From the NCBI GenBank assembly GCA_023413135.1, contig JAEZQK010000020.1:1-64000 (forward strand): 64,000 nucleotides of DNA, read 5' to 3'. Source of the DNA: Bacillota bacterium (GTDB lineage: Bacteria; Bacillota; Clostridia; Christensenellales; Aristaeellaceae). The notes beneath the pieces were generated by a model. It was not told the origin of the DNA. It saw only the letters and a list, made by a program, of their open reading frames with translations, and made no database searches. Within the stretch, counting starts at the first letter, position 1. Each line of letters opens with the position of its first letter. A program made the translations under genes and the position numbers. Below are positions 16,466 through 25,715 of this stretch, in pieces.

Positions 16466-18727
16466 ATGGAGCAAACGCAAGAACAGAAGGAACTACAGCT
16501 TGAAAAACTGCATCTTGAGCAAACGCTCGCATACGTAAACAAACAGTTGGAGTTGGCAAAGCTAAAGCGCAAGGAGCGGGAGGATGCCATCTCTTCCGCG
16601 CATGAGGATTTGCAGGAATATGCGCCTCGGGCGCAAACCGTATCCAGCCTGTATTCCATGCAGGGCTTTCACGATATAGCGGAATTGAGTGAATATTTCC
16701 AGCCTGAATTAGACCAAATCGCCGAGCGTGACAAAGAAACTGCATCGATCCAGTCGCTTCATATCATGCTGGACTCACCCTATTTTGCGCGGATTGATTT
16801 CCGCTTCGGTGGGGAAGAGGCTAGCGAAAAAATCTATATCGGACGCTGCACGCTGATGGAAAAGAATACGCTAACCATTCATGTGCATGATTGGCGCGCA
16901 CCCATCGCCAGCGTATTCTATCGCTTTGGCCTGGGAAAAGCATCCTATGAAGCGCCTGCCGGCATGATTTTTGGCGAGGTACTTTTAAAACGGCAATATG
17001 AAATACGGCAAGGGAATCTGCTGTATTTTTTTGACGCGGATATTCAGATCATCGACGAATTTCTTCGGAACCTGCTGTCCAAGAATGCGTCCCCACAAAT
17101 GAAGACCATTGTGGAAACCATTCAAAAGGACCAGGACATCGTCATAAGGGACATGGATAGCGATGTGCTGATGGTGCAGGGCGCGGCGGGAAGCGGCAAA
17201 ACCTCTATTGCCCTGCACAGGGTTGCGTACCTGATGTACCGGGAACTGACGGGCAGGGTAAGCTCCAACGATATCCTCATCCTGTCGCCAAGCCTGATAT
17301 ATGAGCAGTATATTTCCCATGTTCTGCCGGAATTGGGAGAGAGCACAGTGAAAACCATGCTCCTGGAGGATATCTTTGCGCATGTTTTGCCTGGGGAGAA
17401 GATACAGTCACGGGGCGAATGGTTGGAGCAAATGCTGGCGTGCCGGGAGGACAAGCGGAGGGAAATTCTAAAAAGCAGCATGGCATTCAAGGGCTCCGCC
17501 GCGTTTGCCCGGATTCTTGACCGGTTGGTACGCGACCTGCCCAAAAGATGGATCGCTTTTCATGATGTGGACTATAACGGGCAATGCGTTGCCCACCGGG
17601 AAGTATTAAAATCGGTCACCTGCAATCCCAAAAAGATTGCGGCCTTAGGCATGCGCCTTCAATGGCTGGAACAGGAGATATTTGAAAAAGTACATAAGCT
17701 TCGAAAGAATCGCATCCGGAAGCTGAATAATTTCGCGGCACGGTACCCGGAGCACGCGACGGAAGTGGAGGAATTTGCCCGTTGGATATCCATCCGGGAG
17801 AGCGCTGTTCTTCTAAAAGAAATTCAGGCATTTACAAGGATCGACACCAAGGCTGTATACCGGCAGCTGCTTGAAGACAAACAAAGCTTTTACCGCTTGG
17901 CAGAGGGTATTGTGCTGCCCGAAAACATAGAAGAGATTTTGGCGTTTACATGCGGACAATGGACGGAAGAGCAGCTTTCGTATGATGATGCCGCGGCGCT
18001 TACGTATTTGCACATTGGCATCCATGGCTGCGGCGAATACAGCCATATCCGGCAGCTTGTCATCGATGAGGCGCAGGATGAGGAGCTTTTGCATTTTGCT
18101 CTTTTACGGGAATTGTTTCCAAATGCCAGCTATACCATTCTGGGGGATGTCAATCAGGCTGTCGGGAAACAAGAGGACGTATCGCTGTATCAGCAAATCA
18201 GCAGCATTCTGGGCAAGGAAAAATCCACATTCGCCACGATGGAAAAAAGCTTTCGCTGCACCATGGAGATATGGCGGTTTAGCGCAAGATTCCTGCCTTC
18301 GGGCATGGCGGGCCAGTGTTTCAGCCGGTCGGGAGAGGAGCCGGCTGTCCATGGGGCCGGCAGCCTGCAGGGGATGGATGAAGCACTGGCTAAAGAGGTG
18401 GCATCTTGCAGGGAAAAGGGATATCAATCCATTGGGCTCATCTGTAAAACAGAACAAGATGCTTCCGTCCTGTATGAAAGGCTGAAAAGCAGGATGGAGC
18501 TGCGGCTCATCCGCCATGACAGTGCGGCAAACATTGCGGGGATACTTGTCCTGCCGGTATATATGGCGAAGGGATTGGAATTTGACGCTGTGCTTGTATG
18601 CGATGCCGACCAGGAGCATTACCATACGGAAGATGACAAAAGGCTGCTATATATAGCGAGCACAAGAGCGCTGCACCGGTTGCATCTTTTCTATACCGGG
18701 GAAATCAGCCCGCTGATTAAAGGGTAA
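16466..18727 (+). CDS. helD: HelD-type RNA polymerase recycling ATPase (UvrD-like superfamily 1)
   Basis: About 753 residues from ATG 16466 (AAAGGGG upstream). The N-terminal coiled coil (about 1-60), which enters the RNA polymerase secondary channel in studied HelD proteins, is followed by YIGRCTL and HDWRAPIASVFYRFG, typical of HelD. Walker A is GAAGSGKT at 239-246, Walker B is VIDEAQDE at 532-539, and motif VI lies near RLLYIASTRALHRL. HelD frees stalled RNA polymerase from DNA in Gram-positive bacteria. It is followed 15 bases later by the acyl-carrier-like gene, so the three genes probably share a transcript. Confidence 0.9.
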   Translation: MEQTQEQKELQLEKLHLEQTLAYVNKQLELAKLKRKEREDAISSAHEDLQEYAPRAQTVSSLYSMQGFHDIAELSEYFQPELDQIAERDKETASIQSLHIMLDSPYFARIDFRFGGEEASEKIYIGRCTLMEKNTLTIHVHDWRAPIASVFYRFGLGKASYEAPAGMIFGEVLLKRQYEIRQGNLLYFFDADIQIIDEFLRNLLSKNASPQMKTIVETIQKDQDIVIRDMDSDVLMVQGAAGSGKTSIALHRVAYLMYRELTGRVSSNDILILSPSLIYEQYISHVLPELGESTVKTMLLEDIFAHVLPGEKIQSRGEWLEQMLACREDKRREILKSSMAFKGSAAFARILDRLVRDLPKRWIAFHDVDYNGQCVAHREVLKSVTCNPKKIAALGMRLQWLEQEIFEKVHKLRKNRIRKLNNFAARYPEHATEVEEFARWISIRESAVLLKEIQAFTRIDTKAVYRQLLEDKQSFYRLAEGIVLPENIEEILAFTCGQWTEEQLSYDDAAALTYLHIGIHGCGEYSHIRQLVIDEAQDEELLHFALLRELFPNASYTILGDVNQAVGKQEDVSLYQQISSILGKEKSTFATMEKSFRCTMEIWRFSARFLPSGMAGQCFSRSGEEPAVHGAGSLQGMDEALAKEVASCREKGYQSIGLICKTEQDASVLYERLKSRMELRLIRHDSAANIAGILVLPVYMAKGLEFDAVLVCDADQEHYHTEDDKRLLYIASTRALHRLHLFYTGEISPLIKG

Positions 18728-18742
18728 GGGGGAAAAGGAAGA

Positions 18743-19039
18743 ATGGGTATGGCCGTTTATAAGGTAAGGAAGATGCTGGCGGATATCTTGGGCGTAGAGG
18801 CGGAGGATATTCCCGGCAATATGGCTCTGACAAAAGACAATGGCGTGGACCCGCTGGATATTGCAAAATGGATCATCGCATGCGAAAAGGAATTCAGAAT
18901 CACCATTCATGATGAGAATGTACTTGCCTTTCGCTGCGTCAATGATACCGCAGCCTATATTGACAACATGCTTTCGCTTGGCCTTAACGAAATGCCCGAG
19001 CGCACCGATGAAGACCGTGTGGCATGGTTTTACGAATGA
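18743..19039 (+). CDS. Acyl-carrier-protein-like protein lacking the prosthetic-group serine
   Basis: 98 residues, acidic, with the helix pattern and hydrophobic spacing of an acyl carrier protein: VRKMLADILGVEAEDIPG, then NGVDPLDIAKWIIACEKEFRITI, then VNDTAAYIDNML. In true carriers the second helix begins DSL with Ser carrying 4'-phosphopantetheine; here it is D36-P37-L38, so it cannot be modified there. No other Ser is in position. It may be a regulatory or adaptor protein built on the fold. ATG 18743 follows AAAAGGA; its stop overlaps the next start (ATGA). Confidence 0.65.
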   Translation: MGMAVYKVRKMLADILGVEAEDIPGNMALTKDNGVDPLDIAKWIIACEKEFRITIHDENVLAFRCVNDTAAYIDNMLSLGLNEMPERTDEDRVAWFYE

Positions 19040-19323
19040 ACATAACCGCTGTTTTATTAGTTGTCTTGAGTATACTGACGGTTACCAACATGACCTCTTA
19101 TCTTCTCATGCACCATGACAAGCGCTGTGCCCAAAGGGGCGCCCGTCGCGTGCCGGAATCGAAACTCTTTCTGGCCGCCGCTTGCTTCGGCGGTTTAGGC
19201 GGGGTGCTGGCCATGCGGCATTTCCATCATAAAACAAAGCATTGGCATTTCAGAGTTTTCTTTCCTTTGTTGCTGATCGTGCAAGTGGTTTTGTTGGGCG
19301 CGGGCATTTGCTTGCTGTTTTGA
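19036..19323 (+). CDS. DUF1294 family membrane protein
   Basis: About 95 residues from ATG 19036, which overlaps the stop of the preceding gene by four bases. Helices at about 3-22, 43-58 and 73-93. The family motifs are visible: DKRCAQRGARRVPESKLFLAA, then GGLGGVLAMRHFHHKTKHWHF. These small proteins have no proven function. It ends the helD transcript. The overlap argues that it is made together with the carrier-like protein. Confidence 0.85.
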   Translation: MNITAVLLVVLSILTVTNMTSYLLMHHDKRCAQRGARRVPESKLFLAAACFGGLGGVLAMRHFHHKTKHWHFRVFFPLLLIVQVVLLGAGICLLF

Positions 19324-19349
19324 TATCTGCCGGCCTTCCTGGACGTGTG

Positions 19350-20195
19350 CTATAGCTCTTTTGCCTGCCTTTTAAACTGGGATGGCGTCATAGTGGTCGC
19401 CTTTCTGAACACCTTGGTAAAATAATTGTAATCAGGGATGCCTACCTTCTCCGCAACATCCCGGATGGTCGTGCCGGGGCGCTTAAGAAGTTGCTTAGCT
19501 GCTGCAATACGCCTTCGTATGATCATTTCACCGATCGTAAGGCCAGGTTCGATTTGTGCCGCCAAAAGATAAAGCTTGCTTTTGCTGACGGACAGCGCCT
19601 GTGAGATGGAGGCGAGCGTCAGGGGCTGGGCATAATTTTCGCTGATATACAGCTCCAGCTTTTCCGCGTCGGTCTGCACGCTCACCTTCATCAGCCTTTC
19701 CAACCGGATCCCGCTGACACAGGCGTTGATGATTTCATAGCAAGCCCGGATCTGCTTTCCGCTCAGCCTGGGAAGATGGGTGAATGCCTCCTCCAGCGAC
19801 TTTTGATCAGGATACCACGAGCACCTCTGCCTGGTATCCGCCCATTGCTTCTCAAGCGGCGTATCGTCCAGAATCTGTCCAAAGAGGATTGTGGCGACTA
19901 CCTGGCCGCTCTCGGTGATCGGAATGGCGGCATCGATCAGCCCCGCGTGGCAGCGGTATTGCACCGGAGTATACGGCGGCGTAAACGAGGAGACCGCGTG
20001 GTGGTCACATGCAAGGCAACGCTGATACCCCTGCGGCAAGCGGCAGATCAGATCACAGAACGTACCGAGTGACCTGGCCGAATACAGCTCCGCACCGCTG
20101 GTATCGTGAAGCGATATTTTCAGGCGTGTAATTTCATGCAGGTTTTCCAGTAGATCCACCAGCCGCGCGACATTGAGCGTATAGTCCACATCCAT
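19350..20195 (-). CDS. AraC-family regulator with PocR-type sensor domain
   Basis: About 281 residues. The N-terminal half matches PocR domains: FCDLICRLPQGYQRCLACDHHA with paired Cys, YRCHAGLIDAAIPI, and GQVVATILFGQ, a fold that binds small molecules such as propanediol or sugars. The C-terminal half has the two AraC helix-turn-helices, ending DYNYFTKVFRKATTMTPSQFKRQ. It is divergent from the hexosamine-kinase-like gene and probably activates it. The start is uncertain: AGAGGTGG precedes ATG 20195 too closely, so GTG 20189 or GTG 20219 are possible. Confidence 0.85.
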   Translation of the reverse strand: MDVDYTLNVARLVDLLENLHEITRLKISLHDTSGAELYSARSLGTFCDLICRLPQGYQRCLACDHHAVSSFTPPYTPVQYRCHAGLIDAAIPITESGQVVATILFGQILDDTPLEKQWADTRQRCSWYPDQKSLEEAFTHLPRLSGKQIRACYEIINACVSGIRLERLMKVSVQTDAEKLELYISENYAQPLTLASISQALSVSKSKLYLLAAQIEPGLTIGEMIIRRRIAAAKQLLKRPGTTIRDVAEKVGIPDYNYFTKVFRKATTMTPSQFKRQAKEL

Positions 20196-20290
20196 CCACC
20201 TCTGATGCAATAATAGCACGATTTTTTTATTTGTGGAAGATAATGCTATTCGATTAGAACATATTTGCTATGATTTATGCTGCAAATCTT

Positions 20291-20296
20291 TATAAT
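20291..20296 (+). promoter_or_regulatory. -10 box upstream of the hexosamine-kinase-like gene
   Basis: TATAAT at 20291-20296 with no good -35 at 17 bases. A strong -10 with a weak -35 fits activator-dependent control by the divergent AraC-type protein. Confidence 0.45.
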
Positions 20297-20351
20297 GAAC
20301 GTAGATGATGGCTATTGGAAACAGTTTGAATATATCTGTGGAGGCTATGAC

Positions 20352-21425
20352 ATGCTGAAGGCTGCTTATCAATTCCGGCTGAACGGATCCCCGAAATTTT
20401 GCGCGCCCTGCGGCAGCGGGCATATCAACGAAACGTACCTGCTGGAAACCGACGAACGCAAGTACATCCTGCAAAAGATCAACCGCCGCGTGTTCCGGGA
20501 CGTGCCGGCACTGATGAAGAACGTTGCGCTGGTGACACGGCATCTGTCCCGGCTGGAACCGGATCCCCGCAGGGTGCTGACGCTGGTGAGCGCGGTGGAC
20601 GGAATGGATTATTGGGTGGATGACGAGGGCGAATACTGGCGGGTATATGATTTTATCACCGATAGCGTCTGCCTTGAACAGGCGGAGTCCTCATTTGGCC
20701 TGTTCCAAAGCGGTGTGGCGTTCGGCCGGTTTCAGAGCATGCTTTCAAACTTTCCGGCAGAAACGCTTTCCGAAACAATCCCTCGCTTTCATGATACGCC
20801 CAACCGCTATGCGCAATTGCGCGAGGCGATAGAGAAAGACGCATTGGGCCGGCTCCATACGGCGGAAGCGGAGATCGCCTTCGCCCTGGAAAGGGAAAAA
20901 GAGGCCGGCACGATGGTTCGCATGCACAGGGAAGGGAAATTGCCGCTTCGGGTGACCCACAATGATACCAAGCTCAATAATGTCTTGCTGGATTTAAAAA
21001 CGGGTGCGCCGCTGTGCGTGGTGGATCTGGATACGGTGATGCCGGGCCTTATCGGCAATGATTTTGGTGATTCGATCCGCTTTGGCGCGTCCACCGCGCT
21101 GGAGGATGAAACGAACCTGGATAAGGTGTCCCTGTCGTTGGATTACTACCGGGCGTATGCCCAGGGCTTTCTGGATGCCTGCGGCGCAAGCCTTGAGCCG
21201 GCAGAAATCGATACGCTGCCTCTGGGCGCGAAGCTGATGACGCTGGAATGCGGTGTCCGCTTCCTGACGGATTACCTGTCAGGGGACACGTACTTCCGCA
21301 TACACCGCCCGGAACATAACCTGGACCGCTGCCGCACGCAGTTCAAGCTGGTTGCGGACATGGAGTTAAAGTGGGGCGCCATGGGTGAGATCATACAAAC
21401 GGTAGCACAGCGCAGATACGCCTGA
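20352..21425 (+). CDS. Aminoglycoside-phosphotransferase-fold sugar kinase, N-acetylhexosamine 1-kinase-like
   Basis: About 357 residues from ATG 20352 (GGAGG eight bases upstream; the frame is open further up but lacks such a site). GSGHINETYLL binds ATP, HNDTKLNN at 203-210 is the catalytic loop, and VDLDTVMPG with D225/D227 binds metal; NDFGDSIRFGA follows. This pattern matches NahK, which phosphorylates GlcNAc or GalNAc at C1 in bifidobacterial mucin and milk-sugar use. The next gene is a GH123-like hydrolase, whose family releases GalNAc, which supports a hexosamine substrate. The identification is by motif only. Confidence 0.78.
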   Translation: MLKAAYQFRLNGSPKFCAPCGSGHINETYLLETDERKYILQKINRRVFRDVPALMKNVALVTRHLSRLEPDPRRVLTLVSAVDGMDYWVDDEGEYWRVYDFITDSVCLEQAESSFGLFQSGVAFGRFQSMLSNFPAETLSETIPRFHDTPNRYAQLREAIEKDALGRLHTAEAEIAFALEREKEAGTMVRMHREGKLPLRVTHNDTKLNNVLLDLKTGAPLCVVDLDTVMPGLIGNDFGDSIRFGASTALEDETNLDKVSLSLDYYRAYAQGFLDACGASLEPAEIDTLPLGAKLMTLECGVRFLTDYLSGDTYFRIHRPEHNLDRCRTQFKLVADMELKWGAMGEIIQTVAQRRYA

Positions 21426-21517
21426 GCGTTGATATCATCGGTATGGCCAACAATGGCATCACGCTCATGGGGATGCAGCTGTTTGGGCCGTGGCGCAGCC
21501 GGATAAGGATTTACAAT

Positions 21518-21548
21518 AAAGGGGTATCTCGGCTTGGGGTACCCCTTT
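21518..21548 (+). other. Intercistronic hairpin
   Basis: AAAGGGGTA (21518-21526) pairs perfectly with TACCCCTTT (21540-21548) around a 13-base loop. Only TTT plus CC follow, so it is a weak terminator at best and may instead tune expression between the kinase and the hydrolase. Confidence 0.5.
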
Positions 21549-21598
21549 CCTCATACTGCGGGCTGGCGGAAACGGCCCGGTCAAAGGAGCGCGTAGCA

Positions 21599-23329
21599 AT
21601 GGCATACTACGAATTTTTTCTCGTTTCCTCCCTGGAGAAGATTTTTCCCACAGGTAAGCCCATCCCTATGGATGCGGGACAGCGCCTTTCCGTTTGGCGT
21701 GGTACCCGTGCCGCGGTGCAGATGGCTTATTATGCCGGTATCGACGCTCCCCGACTGGAGATGTTGCCGACCTTTGCCGTTAGCGTGTCCGGCGGCCCCA
21801 CAGCTGCCTGTATGCGGACGGTGGAGCTTATCCCGTCCGAATTCCCCAGCTATGCCCATGCAAGGGAGGATGAAAATTATCTGACCCACGAACCCGGGTT
21901 GTTTCCCGACCTGCTCAGGCCCTTGGAAAGCGCACGGGTGACCCCGATCCCCGGACAGTACCGAAGCCTGTGGCTCAGTTGGGATGTTCCCGAAACCGCC
22001 GTGCCGGGTGATTATGAGATTGCCATCGACGTCTGTGCGGATGAAACAATGCTCTCCCCGAGAGGGATTATGTGCCGGAATCCATTGGCCCGGGAGCAGC
22101 GCTTTCATCTTTCCTTAGTGATGCATGTGGGAAGCATTGACTTGCCGGAACAGGAACTCATTCACACCGAATGGTTCCATGCGGACTGTCTGGCAAGCTA
22201 TTACCATGTTACGCCCCTGAGCGAGGAACACTTTCGCATTGTTGACAGCTTTATCGCATCGGCGGCCGGCCACGGCGTAAACATGCTGCTGACGCCCGTT
22301 TTTACGCCGCCGCTGGATACGCAAATAGGCGGGGAACGCCCGACCGTGCAGCTTGTGGATGTGATGCAACGCGGTGGCGAATATTCCTTTGATTTTTCGG
22401 CGCTGTCCCGCTGGGCGCGGCTATGCCGGCGCCACGGCATACGCTATCTGGAGATTGCACACCTTTTCACCCAATGGGGCGCTAAGGCTACCCCGAAAGT
22501 CATGGCCACCGTGGACGGCGCAACAAAACGCATCTTTGGCTGGGATGTTCCCGCCGCCAGCCCGGAATACCGCGCCTTTTTAGAAGCTTTCCTGCCTGCT
22601 TTGCGGGCGCACCTTACTGGGGAAGGCTTTGATGCGCAGCATGTGTTTTTCCATATTTCCGACGAGCCGGGCGAAAACCACTTGGAGGATTACCGCGCCG
22701 CCAGGCAGCAGGTGCAAGACTTGCTGGAGGGCTGCCCGATTATTGACGCCTTGAGCAGCATCACGTTTTATCAAAAAGGCTTGGTAACGCGGCCCATACC
22801 ATCCAACGACCATGTGCAAACTTTTTTTGATGCGCATGTGCCTGACCTCTGGGTCTACTATTGCTGTGGCCAGAGCGTTTCCGTCCCCAACCGCTTTTAT
22901 GCCATGCCCAGCGCCAGGAACCGGATCATGGGCGTTTTGATGTTTCTATACGATATCAAAGGCTTTCTTCATTGGGGGTTCAATTTTTACTATGCGCAGT
23001 TCTCGCAGTATCCCGTCGATCCTTACCGCATAACGCACGCCGGCTACGCTTTCCCCTCCGGGGATGCATACCTGGTCTATCCCGGACCTGACGGCACCCC
23101 GCTTTCCTCCATACGGGCCGAGGTACAGGACGATGCGCTGCTTGATTTGCGTGCATTGCGCCTGCTGGAACGTTTGGCTGGCAGGAGCGCTGTGGAAGAG
23201 CTGATCCGTGAAACCGCGGGGCAAAAAACCATTACTTTTGAAAGCTATCCGAAGGATGCTGGATTTTTGCTGGATTTGCGCGAAAATGTGGCAGCAAAAA
23301 TCGACCACCACCTTTTAACGGCTATGTGA
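21599..23329 (+). CDS. DUF4091 / GH123-like glycoside hydrolase
   Basis: About 576 residues from ATG 21599, chosen because AAAGGAG lies nine bases upstream and the family begins with this EFFLVSSLEKIFP-like segment; the frame is open 52 codons further up. An N-terminal beta-sandwich (about 1-190) precedes a TIM barrel. HISDEPGENH carries adjacent acids D355-E356, the arrangement used by GH123 N-acetylgalactosaminidases in substrate-assisted catalysis, and the C-terminal FLHWGFNFYYAQFS is typical of DUF4091. No signal peptide, so it acts on imported oligosaccharides. The upstream NahK-like kinase could use its product. Confidence 0.8.
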   Translation: MAYYEFFLVSSLEKIFPTGKPIPMDAGQRLSVWRGTRAAVQMAYYAGIDAPRLEMLPTFAVSVSGGPTAACMRTVELIPSEFPSYAHAREDENYLTHEPGLFPDLLRPLESARVTPIPGQYRSLWLSWDVPETAVPGDYEIAIDVCADETMLSPRGIMCRNPLAREQRFHLSLVMHVGSIDLPEQELIHTEWFHADCLASYYHVTPLSEEHFRIVDSFIASAAGHGVNMLLTPVFTPPLDTQIGGERPTVQLVDVMQRGGEYSFDFSALSRWARLCRRHGIRYLEIAHLFTQWGAKATPKVMATVDGATKRIFGWDVPAASPEYRAFLEAFLPALRAHLTGEGFDAQHVFFHISDEPGENHLEDYRAARQQVQDLLEGCPIIDALSSITFYQKGLVTRPIPSNDHVQTFFDAHVPDLWVYYCCGQSVSVPNRFYAMPSARNRIMGVLMFLYDIKGFLHWGFNFYYAQFSQYPVDPYRITHAGYAFPSGDAYLVYPGPDGTPLSSIRAEVQDDALLDLRALRLLERLAGRSAVEELIRETAGQKTITFESYPKDAGFLLDLRENVAAKIDHHLLTAM

Positions 23330-23355
23330 TTTTTCCTTCCATGGGAATCGGGCTT

Positions 23356-25686
23356 TTATCTTTGCTCCAAATAGATCAGGCGCGACACCTCATCCAGGTG
23401 CCGAAGAAAGCCGTCTGCATCCAGTTGGCCTGCACAAAAGCGGCTGCACAGGCCGCTTATCTGCTCCTGCACCGTTTCCTCCGACCGGGAAACGTAGAGA
23501 GAGTTTTCAAAAAAGCGGATGGAAGGCACAAGTCTGCGCCAGTTTTCCAGCGCATTGGAGGATATCTTCCACCGGACGGTATCCTGATGGTCAAGGTACC
23601 ACTGGGTAAGCTCCATCTGCTCCTTCAGATTTTTTAGCCGGGCCGCCTGCGTTTCATCCATCTCCGCTTTTTGAATCTGGGCCGTGAGCTCTTCCTTCTC
23701 CTCCTCCAGCTCTTTCATTTTTGCCGCGTACCGGGGGTTTTCATAAGGCTCGTTTGCGCCCGGATGCAGGGCGTAATAGCGTTCGGGGTCCGTTTCCGCT
23801 TTGGTAGCGCAAACGATATATTCCCGGGCAAGCTCCTGGTTTTTGGAAGCCGGGTTGACCATCAGCACCGAGAGGTAGCCACGTATTACAGGCGCATCCG
23901 TTTTGGAAAAAGCAAGGGGAAGCATGTTGACGTACGCACCCTCATCCACTGCAAAGTAATCTGCTAGAAGGACGTTCCCGCCCAGCGGATTGAACAGGGC
24001 ATACTTTAGTACTTCTTCGTCGCTAAGGCGTGCATACTCCCCGGATCCTTGGGTATCTCCACGGGCAGTTTTGAATGCATTGACCTCCATTAATTTTTGA
24101 AGAGCCTCCTTCAGCTCCGGTCTGTCAAAAGTCATGGGGGCGGTGGCGTACTTGTCGTTTTGTTGGATGTAGGCGTCTATGACTGTTTTCACCATGCTCT
24201 CATAGGTGTACCATTCCAGGAACCGCACGCCATCCTCCGGCCCCCGGCCTTGCTCAAAGCGCAGCATGTCATCGAAGAAATCCGAGAACGTGACGGGAAC
24301 AGGCTCCTCGCCAAAATACGTACGCCACAAGTATGGGTTCACCTGCCAAAGGTCGAGGATCAGCTTTTGGGGATAGGCCACTACCTCGCCTTGGGCGTTG
24401 CGGATGGCCGCCTGTATGGCAGGATACAGCGTGTCCGCATCGGCGGCGATGGCCTCCGATGCAAGGCTCGCGGCATAGCCCTTGTCCATTAGCGTACGGA
24501 AGGAACTGTCCACATACACCTGAAAGATATCCGTTTCCTCATCACCGCTGCGGATCATTTCCCCGATATCGGCGGCGGTGAGCTGGCCATATTGCATATA
24601 TAGCGTCACATCCGGATGTTCAGCCATAAAGGCGTTGTACATGCTTTCATCTTTCCAGAATAACCTCAAATGCAGCGTGTTGCCGGAGCTTTCATCAGCT
24701 TTAGGGCAAAATATTTGAATACCTTCCAGCCACAGGGCGTATTCCCCCCGGGGCAGCACCCATCCCTGGTTGAATTCCAGCATGAAGCCAAAGGCATGTG
24801 GCGTCATCTGCTGAAAACCGCCGCCCGCCACGGAACACCATATGCTGCCCGCATCTGTCAAATACATAGCATCCAGGGCAGGATCATAGGCCAGAGCGCC
24901 AACTGCCGAACCGCCGCCGGGTAGGACAGCGGGCAGATCATGTACCTCGCCGCTGGCCGGGTTCAGGATACTAAGCGTAAGCTCATACCCGCTTCTTTCG
25001 TCCTGCCTGTGGCGAAGCAGCAGCAGTGAATTATCCCGATACAGACACATTTCCTGCATGCCCGGCGCGCGGTGGATGGCAGTATCCCCGGTGATCATGT
25101 TTATGGCCACGATGGCGCAGTTCCAGGGGCTGCCCCGGCCCTCTTCATCATAATCCGTTAAGGCGTAGATTGTATCATCCTTCACAACAGTATAGTGGAT
25201 GGCCCGGGAAGAACCCTTGTACAGGAAGGGGGCTGGATCGAACCGGTTGGCTGACCATGTGATCCCCGCCTTTGTGATCTCGCCTATTTTCCCCGAGTAC
25301 TGGTTCAACCCGTACAGCTTTCCGTCTCCCGCCGCCAGAATGGTTACCGCATCATTCACTGCTTCCTGAACATCCTGCTTCCAATCCTCATAGGCGACCT
25401 CGTAATTGAGATCTTCCGGCATCTGGGGCACATCGCACAGCCTTTGGGGGGCCGCTTCTTCCGCTTTCCAGGCATAGACAACGCCATCATCCAAACAGGC
25501 ATAGAAGGTATCTTCCATCATGACAGGCTTCATTCGCATAAAGCGGCCGCCGGTTTTAGGATAGATGTGTTCCATGACGGCGTCGTATGTAAAGATGCCG
25601 GGGCCGGCGCTCTGGGCCCATGCGCCGCCTGCCAGTGCGAGGATTGTCAAAAAGAGAAACCCCAAGAAAGCCATACCTTTTTTCAT
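23356..25686 (-). CDS. Secreted propeller plus solute-binding-protein fusion
   Basis: 776 residues. Residues 1-24 form a signal peptide ending AWA, with no lipobox Cys. Residues about 30-340 have repeated short beta motifs with Asp/Gly turns (GVVYAWK, GKLYGLNQYSGKIGEI, DDTIYALTDYDEE) that look like beta-propeller blades. From about 345 on, LRLFWKDESMYNAFMAEHPDVTLYMQYG begins an extracellular solute-binding-protein fold running to a coiled-coil segment near 640-680. It lies 29 bases after the anti-sigma-like gene in an ECF sigma operon, with no transporter genes beside it, so a sensing role is more likely than uptake. Function is inferred. Confidence 0.6.
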   Translation of the reverse strand: MKKGMAFLGFLFLTILALAGGAWAQSAGPGIFTYDAVMEHIYPKTGGRFMRMKPVMMEDTFYACLDDGVVYAWKAEEAAPQRLCDVPQMPEDLNYEVAYEDWKQDVQEAVNDAVTILAAGDGKLYGLNQYSGKIGEITKAGITWSANRFDPAPFLYKGSSRAIHYTVVKDDTIYALTDYDEEGRGSPWNCAIVAINMITGDTAIHRAPGMQEMCLYRDNSLLLLRHRQDERSGYELTLSILNPASGEVHDLPAVLPGGGSAVGALAYDPALDAMYLTDAGSIWCSVAGGGFQQMTPHAFGFMLEFNQGWVLPRGEYALWLEGIQIFCPKADESSGNTLHLRLFWKDESMYNAFMAEHPDVTLYMQYGQLTAADIGEMIRSGDEETDIFQVYVDSSFRTLMDKGYAASLASEAIAADADTLYPAIQAAIRNAQGEVVAYPQKLILDLWQVNPYLWRTYFGEEPVPVTFSDFFDDMLRFEQGRGPEDGVRFLEWYTYESMVKTVIDAYIQQNDKYATAPMTFDRPELKEALQKLMEVNAFKTARGDTQGSGEYARLSDEEVLKYALFNPLGGNVLLADYFAVDEGAYVNMLPLAFSKTDAPVIRGYLSVLMVNPASKNQELAREYIVCATKAETDPERYYALHPGANEPYENPRYAAKMKELEEEKEELTAQIQKAEMDETQAARLKNLKEQMELTQWYLDHQDTVRWKISSNALENWRRLVPSIRFFENSLYVSRSEETVQEQISGLCSRFCAGQLDADGFLRHLDEVSRLIYLEQR

Positions 25687-25715
25687 GGCTTGAACCTCCC
25701 TGCTTTTTTGTATGT

